Source of the DNA: Forficula auricularia
Lineage: Eukaryota; Arthropoda; Insecta; Dermaptera; Forficulidae
Length of the DNA stretch: 64,000 nucleotides
Direction of reading: 5' to 3'
Assembly: GCA_024734495.1 (NCBI GenBank)
Contig: JALMQS010000128.1
Location: 22,308,875 to 22,372,874, forward strand
Shown piece after piece: positions 1 through 12,152 of the stretch. Positions within the stretch are counted from its first letter, which is position 1. Each line of letters opens with the position of its first letter. Position numbers and translations under genes: made by a program. The notes beneath the pieces were generated by a model. That model was given only the letters and a program-made list of their open reading frames with translations, was not told the origin of the DNA and ran no database searches.

Positions 1-1170
1 GGAAATTGTTCACAAGAGTTGTGTCCCGTTGCCTTCCTCTGGATTTATTTTCGTATTTTCGACATAGATGAAAATTATTCTGGCTGAAGCCAGATTCGAT
101 CCCGAGTAAGCTCAAAGTCTATTAGCCACTCCATCTTTAAAATAATAAATTAAAATTAATCAAAGAGCTTGTCTAGATTTATCAGTATTTATTAAAACAA
201 AAATATGTGCAGCTTCATATCCAACTATTCTTCATTTTTTCTAGTATAGAAAATCAATGAAAGGAACAAAATATTCCAATATTTTTAAATTGCTATAACT
301 TGTAAAAATGACTTTGTTAAAGTAATTAACACAAGTTAAAAAGATACGAGTCAAAGTTGAAAATGATGAAAATAAAAGTTATATCATGATTTATCAAATA
401 TTTTAGATTCGAAAAGTGTGAATGTTCAAATAATTCAGAGTTGTACTAAAATTTTGAAGTTAATAGAACATTTTATCACGAGAATTGTAATAAACATGAA
501 AAACATATCTTAAATTTTTTGCAATACTTCAGGTGTTGAAATTCAACTTGATTAATACAGTACTTGAGAATTTTATGATCTATGGTTCTTGAAGCCTTCA
601 GGAACTCCAAGCCGGATTGCATGGATTAGTAAAATAAAAATAATAATAGATTTATGAATGTCTCAGCCAGAATATGCCCCACATTAATTTAGGTTAACTT
701 CAAGAAATCAAACTATTAATGACTCTGATGTTTTGCTTAGAAAATAGTAATCGAATGCAACAGCATCTCATGATTACAATATTAATATTGTTAAAATTAT
801 ATTAAAAAATAATTCAATCAATAAGGATAGGAATATCAACATCTCTTATAAGTATGTTAATTGAAAATGGTGGATAGGCCGAGGGCATAATTAAAAATAA
901 ATTACAATATTTGACCATACCCTGTATGGTAAAGTACAAATGAAAATATTATTTAATATAATGGTTATTTTAAAAAAGTAAATTAAAATTGAAACTCACA
1001 GAAATGAGGTGAGCCTTGCTCGGAGAATTCATTTTCATGCGGAGTCGAAGGATGCACCGATTATTCACCAGAAATAGAATATTAAGAAAATAAATTAATA
1101 TAAGATATAAAATAGGGGTGCAAAGCAAACTTATTTTTTCTAAATTTTGACAAATAAGCCACCATTTCAT
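1..1170. other. Intergenic, repeat-derived
   Basis: I see no coding exon here. On the minus strand near 85-150 there is a tRNA-like stretch with a B-box-like GGGATCGAATC and an A-box-like GGAGTGGCTAATAG, which suggests a SINE remnant. At 905-938 the sequence carries the terminal motif CATACCCTGTATGGTAAAG of a dispersed DNA element that occurs in full near 22.3-23.2 kb. The remainder is AT-rich sequence with no recognisable structure. Confidence 0.5.
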
Positions 1171-1215
1171 TCTCAAAAAGGAATATTTTATTCATACAAT
1201 TACTATTCGGACGAT

Positions 1216-2020
1216 ACTTCTATTGCATTAGAGTAACTTCAATCAAAGACCTTGGTGTCACCTTTGACTCAAAGCTCACGTTTAATGAACATATTAATCA
1301 TGTGGTTAGTAAAGCTAACCGAACTTGGGGGTTCATATTTCGCAACACTAAAGCTTTTAGAGCCCCAATTGTATCAGATACCTATACATAAGTTTGATTA
1401 AATCTGTCGTAATGTATGCTTCAACAATCTGGAGACCGAATCTAAAAACCAACATAGCTAGATTTGTTAATTCAGCATAAAGTTTTGAGACATCTAGCGT
1501 CTCTCTCTGGTAGCCCTATGTCTAGATACGATCATGACTACTTGAAAATCGCTGAAACTTTCGACATGTCAACTATTCTTTCGTCTATGATTGCTTCCGA
1601 CAACTTATTCACTTTTAAAATTATGTCTGATACCATTCGTTGTCCTGAGCTTAAAATTTTTTTTCCACTGAACAATCCCTCGTACCCACTACGACAGAAT
1701 CAACCATTCTATCCACCAGTTCCATTTACACGTCATTCCGAAACCAACCCTATTTATAGATTAAGCATCGCTTATAACGCCCTTTCCCAAAAAACATGGG
1801 TTTTGAATTTTACTATAGATACCAACAGAATGTCTAGAATTATAAAAATAAACACACTTTCATATATTTAAATACTCACTATCATAATTATTATATCTGA
1901 TTTACTCTGTATTGTTGTTTAGTATTTGTATGTTTAACATTATTGTTTTTTTCTCTACTTTTTACTAAGTAGTGTTTCTTTTGTACATTGTAATGTTTTT
2001 AAAGGCACATGCCGTTGAAA

Positions 2021-2055
<35 letters not shown>
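1216..2055 (+). mobile_element. 5'-truncated non-LTR retrotransposon (3' end of reverse transcriptase ORF)
   Basis: Conceptual translation across 1216-1871 gives the region after the RT catalytic core of a Jockey/CR1-like non-LTR element. It includes VTSIKDLGVTFDSKLTF, then HINHVVSKANRTWGF, then VMYASTIWRPN, and ends in the longest open stretch (1464-1871, 135 codons). Two in-frame stops (near 1388 and 1477) interrupt the upstream part, so the copy is dead. The 3' end is a tandem ATAAATAA-type tail up to about 2055, the simple-repeat tail such elements often carry. The YxDD catalytic box is absent, as expected for a copy truncated at its 5' end during target-primed integration. The open frame at 1464-1871 is a retrotransposon remnant and no host gene. 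The exact 5' junction is uncertain (1170-1220). Confidence 0.8.
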
Positions 2056-2056
<1 letters not shown>

Positions 2057-2553
2057 CAAAGCTAGTAATGAGCTATGTTTAGAAATCACACAAACACATA
2101 TAGGATTCATAGGTTAGAAGCTCACCGTTTGAATTATTCTCATCTTTCTATGCGTTTGATTAAAATTTCACTACAAATTACTAAATAGCTATAAACATTC
2201 AAAAATAAAACATTTCCAAGATTGAGTATCGAAAGCTCGACTGGAAAATTAATCAAAATTGCATTGAAATGATTGAATTCTTATCCTAATAATCAAATAG
2301 CGTGAAGATGGGCTTGTGTGTGCGTGCCTGATCAAAGAATACAGTCTTCTGATCTCATGTACTAAGAGTCCAAAAGATCACATTGTTCCAATAATTAATA
2401 AAAATTTAAATTTTTAAAATGTATAAATATATAACAAACTCAACTAATAAATACATATAATCAAGAGAGAAACCCTATAACACTCTATGAATTGAAATAT
2501 AAATAAATATTGTTTTAAATCATTAAAAATTTAAGATTTCGATTGAAACTTAC
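2056..2553. other. Intergenic sequence, nothing recognised
   Basis: AT-rich sequence between the retrotransposon tail and the candidate minus-strand exon. I see no repeat terminus, RNA gene or coding exon that can be supported. Confidence 0.4.
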
Positions 2554-2645
2554 ATGGTAGAACTGCCGAACGATGGATGATGCCATGATGATTACACTTT
2601 GATACGAGTTCCCTGGCTCATATGCTCACGGAGCAGCCAGATAGG
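2554..2645 (-). CDS. Candidate first coding exon of an unidentified minus-strand gene
   Basis: Read on the minus strand, the stretch starts after a good 3' splice site (TTTTATTTTTCAG, ending at plus 2646) and ends at a strong 5' splice site (CAT|GTAAGT, with GT at plus 2552-2553). Between them an ATG at plus 2586-2584 opens a frame for 11 codons, MASSIVRQFYH, ending in phase 0. Base composition is clearly more balanced than the flanks. This would be the first coding exon of a gene continuing toward coordinate 1, with a spliced 5' UTR upstream. I do not recognise the protein from 11 residues. No convincing partner exon is visible: a GTGAGT donor on the minus strand at about 1000 lacks a nearby acceptor. 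Chance pairing of splice signals remains possible. Confidence 0.3.
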
Positions 2646-2744
2646 CTGAAAAATAAAATCACAATTAATAACTCAAATAAATAATGAATATATATTTTCT
2701 GCCTTCAGAGCAGATTCAAGCTCATTACAAAAATTTGTCTGAAT

Positions 2745-3400
2745 ATAATATAACACCACTCCACCCCCGGACCCACCCTCCGTACCCAGTTTTTATATTT
2801 CTAGCCTTCTAGTGACCCACAGATTATGTATACAAAATTTGGTTGAGTTTGGTCCAAGAGCAAGAATTATCATTTTTTGACCCTCTCCCCCATTTTGGGT
2901 GGTTAGTTTTTTGCATTTCTAGCTCTAGGGCCACAGATTATGAATACAAAATTTGCTGAGTTTCTGTTCGAAGGGCAAGAATTTACATTTTTTCTAACCT
3001 CCCCCTTTTTTGGGTGGTTTTTTAGGGGAATTTTTTAGACAAAAGTTGTCAGAAATCACATCCTTATCCTTGCTTATAATAAAATTTTCCGTAGGGCTAA
3101 TAGTTTAGGAGTTATTTGATAATTTTCATTTAGGCGCCCCCCTAAACCCCCTTTTGGGGTGAAAATATCAAAGCGTTATATAGCTATAAACTAGAAAACT
3201 AGAAAACATCTGATGCAAATATGAAATTTCATAATAATCCCTTCAGCCGTTTTTACGTGAATCGTGAGCAACTTTTCGCGGAAACCACGGAAACATACAG
3301 ACAGGAATTTTGTTGAGGGTGTTTTCGTTCATAACTTTCCTTGAAACGTGTGCAACCAAAATTTGACGTGATTTGAGAAAATGTACATACAAAACCTTAA
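2745..3400 (-). repeat. Fragment of the 'CATACAGGGTATGG' DNA element, reverse orientation
   Basis: The stretch contains two direct copies of a roughly 140-bp unit with the wording ATTATGTATACAAAATTTGG (reverse of CCAAATTTTGTATACATAAT) and CCCATTTTGGG. The same unit is found in the forward orientation at 21.6, 22.8-23.0 and 27.9-28.1 kb inside longer copies of one repeat family. This copy lacks the terminal motif. A TA microsatellite lies at about 3402-3421. Confidence 0.6.
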
Positions 3401-4520
3401 TTATATATATATATATATATAGGTATATATATTTTGTATGTTTAAGAAAAGGAAAAAAATGTTCATTTTAACTATTAATCTTTATAAACTTAAGATATAT
3501 TTGTATATTTGTGTGCTTTTGATCTTTGTTCTTTGTTGTACTTCTGTGCATGAGAATCACAATTTTGTAATTCTAAAAAACTTTTTGTATACTGTATTTA
3601 TTGACAGTCTATTCAAAAATAAATAAATATTCCTATATTTAATTCACGGATACACACACAGGCTTCTGCAGATGTATAATGAGAGAGATAGAAGTTCTAC
3701 TCTCTCACTCGTGCTCGGATTAGAATTCACGCTCATACTTTATATACTAGGGCCAGGGACGTACACAGGAAACCCATACATAAACAACTATTTAGGGCCC
3801 GGCCAGCCCCCCGAAACTCTGATTGACACTAAATGTAAAAGTAAATTAACAAAAATCTAAAATAAAATATGGCTAAAATTTTATTTAAAATAGCTTTTTC
3901 CTAATAATTTTATCAAATACTTTTCTTTAATACTTTGCTCTCTCCTAAAAAATTTTTTTGGGTAGGTATATGCCTGGCTTGTGCTTTAATAAAATTTCAG
4001 CTAAGAGCTCAAAAATTGAATGCTTAATTTTTAATTTTATTAAAATATATGATATAATTATATCACAACATATTTTCGCGCACATACACAAAATCACGAG
4101 AAGGGTGTTATTTTTAACAAGTCAATATAATACAATTTCTTTAATATTAACACACAAGAAAGTAAAATTCAAAATGTAGAATAAAATTAATTTAATCGAT
4201 TACTTACAATCAATAACCCTCATTCTATTTAATTCACAAAGCAATAGGTTCTGGATGATCGATCCATTATATTATTTGCTCTCTCTGGTGGTTTAGATCT
4301 AAAGATGTTCCTTATTTGATGGATATTTAATAAAGCCATTTGTAATTTTTAAAAATAAAATTTATTTCAAAATAAGTCTAACTGCCTGGCGAAAATGTGG
4401 ATTCATTTTAGAGATCGATGCTCTCTTTGTTAGCGCCATTGTTAAAGAGGCGCCACCGGCGCTCCGTATTGTTAATCGATTTCAAATTCGAATTTGAATC
4501 TTGTTATCAAAAATACATAT
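3401..4520. other. Intergenic sequence without a recognised gene
   Basis: AT-rich sequence. The short open frames here have no family resemblance and no codon bias I can support. A phrase near 3750 (CAGGGACGTACACAGG) resembles a terminus of a dispersed DNA element, but I could not find its partner end. Confidence 0.4.
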
Positions 4521-4529
4521 CTACTATAC

Positions 4530-4745
4530 AGCATGCACGGATCCAGGGGTTTGTTCGGGGGCGACCGCCCCCCCCCCCCCCCCCAAAAAAAAAAAACATT
4601 GGAGATCAACATTACATTTTTTATATGATTATTTAAATTTTTTTTTATAACATTAAATTTTAAAAAAAAAGATCTATGTGGGGGGCGGCGTCTCTGTGCC
4701 CCCCCCCCCCCCCCCGCTTGGACAATTCGATCGCGACACACTTTC
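4530..4745. repeat. Dispersed 'GGATCCAGG / poly-C' element, copy 1
   Basis: The sequence begins at CACGGATCCAGGGG and contains two long C tracts and the phrase TTGGACAATTCGATCGCGAC. The same phrases occur in reverse orientation at 53936-54232. The two copies therefore belong to one repeat family, probably a short non-autonomous DNA element whose termini carry GGATCCAG. A further partial relative with GGATCC at both ends lies at 4938-5010. Confidence 0.6.
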
Positions 4746-5009
4746 TAGATAAAAAGTAGATCTTATATACACCGGTCACCCCTGAACTATATAGTTCAAT
4801 TGAACTAGTACCATATAATGAACGAACTATAAAAGAACTATTCCTTAAAAAGAACGATTTTTCCCATCTCTATTAAAAATGTTGAAAAAGGAAATGAATT
4901 TAAAAATATAATGCTCTTTTTATTTAGTTTGAGATAGGATCCATTTTTCATTAAGGGGGGGGGTAAAACTCAGTGGTTGCCGGCCGCCCCCCCCCCCAAA
5001 TGGATCCGC

Positions 5010-6910
5010 ACCTGCTATAGAGTCAATGTAATGCATGGGCGTTCGCAGAAATTTTCCCAGGGTGGCCAGTAAAAGCTCAATATAAATGTATATATATATA
5101 TATACCTATATAAGTTAAAATTTAGTGAATGTTCTAATTATATACATAATATATTATATATATACAAAAGAAGAGAAATTAATATATTGTATATCTAAAA
5201 AGTTAGATTAAAAACATTATTTTTCTTCTTATAACATTTCAAAAAATCATAGCTTGAATGTCAGCGAAGCTTTCGCCCCCACCCCCGCCCCCTCAAGGAA
5301 CCCCTTGAGCTTGAGTGTGCGGTTTTCTGCTCAGGCGAACTAAGGCCGCGCCTGGGGTCTCATAAATCAAGGGGATCCCCAAATTTAGCTCTCAAAATAA
5401 AAAAGATTTTTATTTTTTATAATAAAAATAATTAATAATTTTAGCAGTTTTCCCTAAATTAAATTGACAAATTAACTGTTTGATGTAGGGCTATTGAAAA
5501 TATTTAGAGAGAGGCCTCAAAATTGAATTGCACCTGGGGCCTCTCAACCATTGACATTTGTTGTGGTTCTCAATGTACTTAATTATAATATTAAATTTTA
5601 TCAAAATTTGTTAAGTCCTTTTGAAGAAACACATTTAGAAAAAACTAAAAAAGTACTGGAATAAAGTACTAATGTTTGTTTATCGCTTGTATTATCATAA
5701 GAAATAAATAAAAATATATATATAGAGAGAGAGAGAGAGAAATAGATATATATTATCAAAAGTGCTCTTTTTTGATGACGTTTTTTCATACATTTTATTG
5801 ACAATTTTTTTGTGGTTAGCCTGTTAGGTTAAAAATGCAATAAATATTAAATTGTCAATGAATTTTTAACCATGACATTACATTGCTTGTGCCTTATGAA
5901 ATGTAAAAGCAGGGTTGGATTCTCAAGATATCTTATTTATTATGGATAACTGTATTTTATCTTGAAAATATGAATATTCCTATTGAATAATAAATTAACT
6001 TGAATATCCTTTATTAGATTTTTAAAGAGCGATTAACGTTATACATAATTTCAAAGAAGCCCTTTTAACATTCCGTTCACGCTCTTCGGGGATCCCGAGA
6101 AGTATTTCATTTTAATAATTTTAGAGAATGTATGCGCCACATCGCTACTGCTCCCTTTATCGTAAATAAATAATCAATTCGTTCAATGAAGTATTTATAT
6201 TAAATTATAATTCACTTCTAAACTCATATGATATACAGGAAGGGTATGGAAAAAGGTCGGAATATTTCGAATTATCTGTTTTATAGTCAAATTTATTGAA
6301 ATGTATTTTGACATAAAAACCATCATAAAATTTAACCAAGATAAATTTGTTTTCAAAAACTCCTTTAATTGTTTTAATATAGAGTTGAGGACGTCTTGAA
6401 AATAGTTCTACCTAGAGGAACTCGCAAGGTAGGAGTATTTTTGTCAATTAAAGAGAGGTAAAGTTGTTTTTGGTATTTCACAATAAAAATACACATAAAA
6501 AAAAATCTTAATATATTTCAAACTTTTCCCCATTTGACTGTCTAAAGTAAACTCCTAAAGTTGGCGACTAGTCTGGAATAAATTTTTTTTTAAACTTTAT
6601 TTGTATTTTTATCATAGCCCCCACATGAAATTGAAGGTCCGGGACCCAAAATCAGAAGCGGGCCAGTTATCATGGAATAAGTATGTGTTTTTTAAAGTGG
6701 AAAAAATTAATAACCCTACGCCTAGAATTGGTTTTATTTTATTTTTTGTGGCCTGGTCACATAGATCTAAAAAAAAGTTACTTAATTTTATTAAAAAGAC
6801 CCTGCACCAAAGTGTACAATTTTACCACATTTTTATTAACTCGCTTTCTTGTCTCTCTGTTTGATACAAATTTTGTAATCGATTTAAAACTAAATTCCCG
6901 ATGAGTTAGA
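5010..6910. other. Intergenic sequence with microsatellites
   Basis: Contains TA-rich runs near 5090 and 5140-5165 and GA/TA runs near 5718-5750. I see no coding exon or RNA gene. Sequence at 6820-6910 is related to stretches at 7290-7370 and 7575-7650 (shared TTCTTGTCTGT...GTACAAATTTTG wording), so it belongs to a dispersed repeat that was split by the MITE at 6912. Confidence 0.45.
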
Positions 6911-6911
6911 G

Positions 6912-7247
6912 CAGTGCTTTCTAACATAGGGCCCGTGGACCCCTGGGGGTCCGTGAAAATGTTCAGTAGAAAGTACAAATATTAGCATTTCTGCAATTGG
7001 ACCAGATATTGATTTGTTGTGTAAAAACATTAACCATCTGATTAAATTGTTTTGTGACCTTCATGCTATGTATAGTTTTCCTTAATTTATTTTTAAAAAC
7101 TGTTTGTAGATAAGTTACTATTCTTTGGGATAAAATATAAACATGTGAAATAAAAATTTTGAAAACTAAAATATGTTTTTTTCGGGCTCCTCGGATTATT
7201 TTTTCAGATTTAGGGGGCCGTGGCATGAAAAAGGTTGGGAACTACTG
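6912..7247. mobile_element. hAT-type MITE (non-autonomous DNA transposon)
   Basis: Starts CAGTGCTTTCTAACATAGGG and ends GGTTGGGAACTACTG, ends of the CAGxG...CxCTG type typical of hAT elements. It is flanked by 8-bp repeats AGTTAGAG (6904-6911) and AGTTAGGG (7248-7255), which differ at one position. It is 336 bp long and has no transposase frame. The insertion splits an older repeat. Confidence 0.7.
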
Positions 7248-7255
7248 AGTTAGGG

Positions 7256-10200
7256 ACTTGAAACTTTAAACGTAGCTCAGAAGTTGATGAGAATGCAATA
7301 TAAACTCGTTTTCTTGTCTGTCTGGTTGTTTGCTTGTTCGGTACAAATTTTGCAATAGATTCAACGCAGCTTTACAGCAACTCCTTTCAGATAGCTTACA
7401 TATCAATCCTAAAAGGATAGCACTTGCATACCCTACAGGCGTTGCCACATTTCAAATATTTTTTCGCGCGAGTTTTCAAAATTTTAATATATATATAAGA
7501 AGTATTGTTTTCACTAAAATTTTGATTTATATGTAGTAATTTGAAATGTATGAATCATGGACTAAAGCTATCAAGTTTTTATTAACTTGGTTTCTTGTCT
7601 GTTAGTCTGTTCGGAACAAATTTTGTATTCGATTTTAAACTAATTTCCATTTCATCGTCTGTTAAACAATAATTTTTACAGTTAACAAATATTTTTCAAA
7701 GTTTTTTTTTTCTTGGATACCCCGTTAAAAAATGTAATTCCCGGACTTGGACCCTCCTTGTAGGGGCCATGATTTTTATGGTGAAATATCACAAAAACCT
7801 TTAACAGTCTTAAAATGACAAAAATATTTTTAGAGTTTCTAAATTCAGTGAATTTAATTAAGGCGAATATGGAAGTCATTCTGGGAGGTTGTTTAAATCC
7901 GGGGAATAAGATTTTCAAAATATTGTTTTATGTGATCAAATGCAAGACGATCGATGCAGGTCCTATAGGTCTTAAGAGACCATTTCATTAGTGAAAAGAA
8001 GAAAATAGTAACCGGAAGATAAGGATTTCATTGCTCTCCAGTCTTGCAAGATTAAAGATTCTAAGAGTCATTAAAAAGGAGGGAGTGAGAAAGCTCCATT
8101 CACTAGAAGTTATGTGGATAACCTGGTGGCAAACGAGATTGTTTACTGATGAAGAAAGTGAGTTGTTTGGATCTAAAAAATCGTCTTAGCCTGAAATTTC
8201 GCCACTGATTATTCCAAGAGAGGCCAGACCTAAGTGAGATTCCCAAAATATAGTGCTTATCACCCATCTTTAGGATGATTAATCAACAGCGAATGTCTGG
8301 GAAATTCGATTAATAAATTGTACCATTCCCTCGAGTTTTAGCTTTCTAGCCCAAACTGTTTGCTGATAAAAAATTGACAAATCATCAGAATTCTATAGTC
8401 TTTAAAAATATTTCACTTTTTACTTCCTTTTATTAAGTAGTTTCTTCCTCAATCTGTCCGTTTATTTATTAGTAAATATCTTTGTAAAATCATGTAATAG
8501 ATACTTTTATTTATCAGATTTTTTGAAATTTTCACCCTAATACGTATTTATAATGACAATATAATATATAATCAAAAATTATCTTTAATAAAATTATTGG
8601 TTTTTAAATCAACAACTCAAAATAGGTAAAGTAATAAAGAGGGTGAAAAAATGAAAATTCTAGACCCTTTCTCTGATCTGGACTCTTTAGGGAAAGAATT
8701 CATGCAAAAATTAACTACCCGAAATATAAATTTGTAAATTTTCAAGTCTAAACATAAAAATGTAGTAAGAAAAATGTTTTTCAAACATAGGTACTATTAT
8801 TTAAAAGTTCACTGAAAAAAAATATATTTATTATTCTAAAAGTCTACTTGCTCCCATGACTAAAAATAAAAGCATGGGCGTTTAATTTGTTTAAATTTAA
8901 ATCTAAAAGCCTCCAAACTTTATTGTCAGAATAATGAAAAAAAATTTTAATATATTTTGAAATAAATGAGTTTTTTTTTAAGTGTTTTAATATATTTTTT
9001 ATTCCATTTTTTAAAAGGAAAACAGTTAGTTGATCGAATATACTTTTTTTCAACCGAGAATAAATTTGTTTAATTATAGAGTGAAATTCCAGTCGAGAAC
9101 TTTCTGTTGTTGAAAACTAATTGCATTGGACGGTTATTTATTAGAAAATTGAAAATCGATAGCCATTCAATCGAAAAAGAAGCAGCCAACAACCTCAAAA
9201 TGACGGCCGCTCTTTTTATCTCCAAAGGCTTTTTCTGTCTTATTGAATTACGCTTATCTCTTGGGGGATTTCGCGAACTCCGAACACTCCCAGCGCCCTC
9301 ATAATTTCTAATATTATTAATTATAGCCAGATTGAGCTACGAAGAAGAGATGATAATTCGTCGTTAATGATGCTTTTATATTTAATGAATTAACTTCATT
9401 TTAAGAAAAGACAAAGCGAAAGGGACCGGGAAACAGGGGGGAGGATAGAATAAAAGTAATTACATTTAAATTTGATTATAACGACCATGGTTCTAACGAA
9501 ATATCGTTTTTAATCTTGTTTTATTTTTTATTTATTTGTTGTTTTTTTTTTTTATTTATATATATATTTTCCAAAAAACAAATCACATCTATAAAGGTCC
9601 CCCTTTGTCCAAGACTAAGCATACCTACTTGAATATAAATAACAATTGCATAAATTAAAAAATGATGTTTTTTTCTTGTTTCTTTAGAATAAGAAAAAAA
9701 ATACATTATTTTTCAATCGTAAAGCTTGTCCGCTTTTTAAAGTTCAGCTGTGAATTCTTTTTCTAAATACTTAACATAAGCCAGATATTAATTTTTTGCG
9801 TTTATTTTCTTCTTTCTGTCTCTTTCTTAGTCTACTTCTTTTTTATAAGCTGTAAATTCTTTTTGTACGATATTTGTCATTTGAACATTCCAAGCATATT
9901 TCGCGTTTAATCCATGGCAAGGAAATTTGAAAAGTAAAATGGAGTTAGTCTTTGAAGTTTAGAGAAGAAGATTTCCACTTTACATAAGCATGCTTCACTT
10001 TATTATTAACAAGTAAAATAATATATAATATACATATTATTATTATAATAAGTATACCTACTTTATCTTAAATGATAAATTGTATCTACCTATTATATCA
10101 CTATTAATATAAAAGTATTTTGATATGGATCTTTTATTCTTCTTTTAAATATTTTCCAAAGAGAAAAACACAAAATTTTCAATTCAGATCAATTTATACT

Positions 10201-10494
10201 AATGTGTATTTTAGCAAAAATTTCTAAATTTTAATATTAATAGAGAGTTTAAAACATATCATTAATAATAAATACGTAATTTAAATTATCTTTTGAAAAA
10301 TAAAATAAAAAGTTTATAATTCGTCAAAATTTGAAAATTCAGGCAAAAATAAAATAAAATGCGTGACGTCAAAGATCTAATTGCACACTTTTCTCCATTC
10401 TAATATAGTAGAGAAGGCAGTGTCAAATAAACAAAAGACTAATTTGATCGTTGTTCCGTTCCCATATCTGAATTCAAATTTTTTAAAGCTAATT
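7256..10494. other. Intergenic region, no supported gene
   Basis: Long AT-rich stretch. 9070-9310 is less AT-rich than its surroundings and holds a 65-codon open frame, but I recognise no family and see no splice sites framing it. It may be single-copy non-coding sequence. No tRNA, repeat terminus or inverted repeat of note was found elsewhere. Confidence 0.4.
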
Positions 10495-10698
10495 AAGATT
10501 TAAAATTGGGGGTCGGGTTATCCTAGAGGTTAGCGTGCCAGCCTGCTAATCAAGTGGACCCGGGTTCGAACCCGACTCGAGGCAACCGTCTAAAAATATG
10601 ATCCCTGTATATAGAAGTCTTAATTTAATATCAGTATCGTAAATTGGCTAATAGCTAGAAGGTCCGAAAAGCCAAAAAAAAAAAAAAGATTTAAAATT
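10495..10698 (+). mobile_element. tRNA-derived SINE with perfect 13-bp target duplication
   Basis: The body (10508-10685) starts with a tRNA-like head containing an A-box region (GGTTATCCTAGAGGTTAGCG) and a perfect palindromic B box (CGGGTTCGAACCCG). A unique body and an A-rich tail follow. The head carries CTGCTAA in the position of an anticodon loop, which would fit descent from a Ser(GCT)-like tRNA, but this is inference. The element is bounded by identical 13-bp repeats AAGATTTAAAATT at 10495-10507 and 10686-10698, the target duplication left by LINE-type retrotransposition. Transcription would be by RNA polymerase III from the internal boxes. The perfect duplication suggests recent insertion. 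Confidence 0.88.
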
Positions 10699-11494
10699 AA
10701 AACTGAATTTTGACAACAGTATGTTGAATTTACTTAATTATATGATGGTGTGAATTTACTTAATTAAATGTAAAATTTAGAAAATCAAATTTTCCAAGAT
10801 CATGGGTAAAAATTAAAGCCCCCAAAGTACCATTATTAGTGGTCTATAGATAGTTGGACCACAAAACTATACTATTATTGTTGGGGTGGGATAAAGTTAT
10901 ATTTTCAAATTTTTAGGTAAAAAAAAATCCAAAATAAGTTGGATTTACTCATAGTTCGATAGGTTTTAATTATAAATATATGCATCATAATTTAGCTATG
11001 ATTTATTATAACTCTATATTGCATCAGGTTTATTGAAATGTGATAATATAATGGAAACTTAGTACAATAAAAGTTTGGTAAAAATTATGGAGTTTTAATG
11101 CTTGATGTTTTCCCATACATCTTACTCGACAATCCGATTCATTTGAGATCGTAAATTATAAGTAATCTGGTTAAATTGTTTTAAATCTTTAACTTTTAAT
11201 GAAAAAGTTTTGCGGGCATAAGAGCTAGGGGCACAAAGTGGATTTTTTTTTATTGATTTAGTTCAAAGTTTTAACTAAATAGGTGAGAAGTGGTAGCAGA
11301 AAAATTATTTATTACGAGATATTTAAGTTTCAAAAAATTTCTGCAAAATAGGAAAATCATCGAGAAACGGCTGTTACTATACTTTATTCAGATCAGTTTA
11401 TTTTATTATTTGAAATCTGACCATAAATGGTTAGCAGGGATGTCTCAAAAAATCTAAAGCAGAATGTTTATTTATCCGCTTTTACACTCGAACT
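10699..11494. other. Intergenic sequence, nothing recognised
   Basis: AT-rich sequence. I see no repeat ends, RNA genes or exons. Confidence 0.4.
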
Positions 11495-11502
11495 ATAACT
11501 AG

Positions 11503-12144
11503 TAGGGTGCTCCTTATTTTGGATATTTTCGAATATTTACGCTGACAGGGCTCTTATGGCTAGAAATAAATTTAAAAAAATATCCCCCAAATTTCAAGTC
11601 TCTATCTCAATTTTCTAATGCTACACAGCGATTAAGTTTGTCATCTAAACAACATGGGGTTTTTGGCAATGAACGATCAATTTTTTATTCCGGCCAAAGT
11701 AATGGTTCAAAAAATTTGAAACTCTGTAGACTTTATCCTTATAATAGAAGCTATCCGTCAGAAATTTTACAGATTTTTAGCTATTACAATTTTGGAGTTA
11801 CATCTAGATAAAATACTGCTAAATCTTAGTGTTAGTAAGTTATAGACTCCAAAATTATAATATCTAAAAATCTGTAAAAATTCTGAGAGATAGCTACTAT
11901 TATAAGGATAAAGTCTACAGAGTTTCAAATTTTTTGAAAAATTACTTTGGCCAGAATAAAAAATTGATCGATCAATGCCAAAAACTCCATGTTATTTAGA
12001 TGGGAAATTTAATCGCTGTCTAGCACTAGGTTAAAATTGAGAGAGAGACTTGAAACTTGGGCGATATTTTATTTATTTATTTCTATTCATATGAGCCCCT
12101 GTCAGAGTAAATATTCGAAAATATCCAAAATTAGGAGCACCCTA
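11503..12144. mobile_element. Foldback (long inverted repeat) DNA element, 642 bp
   Basis: The two halves are near-complete inverted copies of each other. The element opens with TAGGGTGCTCC and closes with GGAGCACCCTA, and the arms meet near 11815. An exact 8-bp duplication ATAACTAG flanks it (11495-11502 and 12145-12152). Eight-bp duplications are made by hAT and P superfamily transposases. The TAGGGTG terminus does not assign it further. There is no coding capacity. Confidence 0.82.
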
Positions 12145-12152
12145 ATAACTAG

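Noticed and set aside
1464..1871. 135-codon open frame as a host gene
   Set aside because: Its sequence and the frame-broken part upstream match the C-terminal region of non-LTR retrotransposon RT, and a simple-repeat tail follows.
4472..4741. Pro/Gly-rich open frames on both strands
   Set aside because: Produced by long C tracts in a dispersed repeat.
9107..9304. 65-codon open frame in a less AT-rich patch
   Set aside because: No recognised family and no splice signals at its edges.
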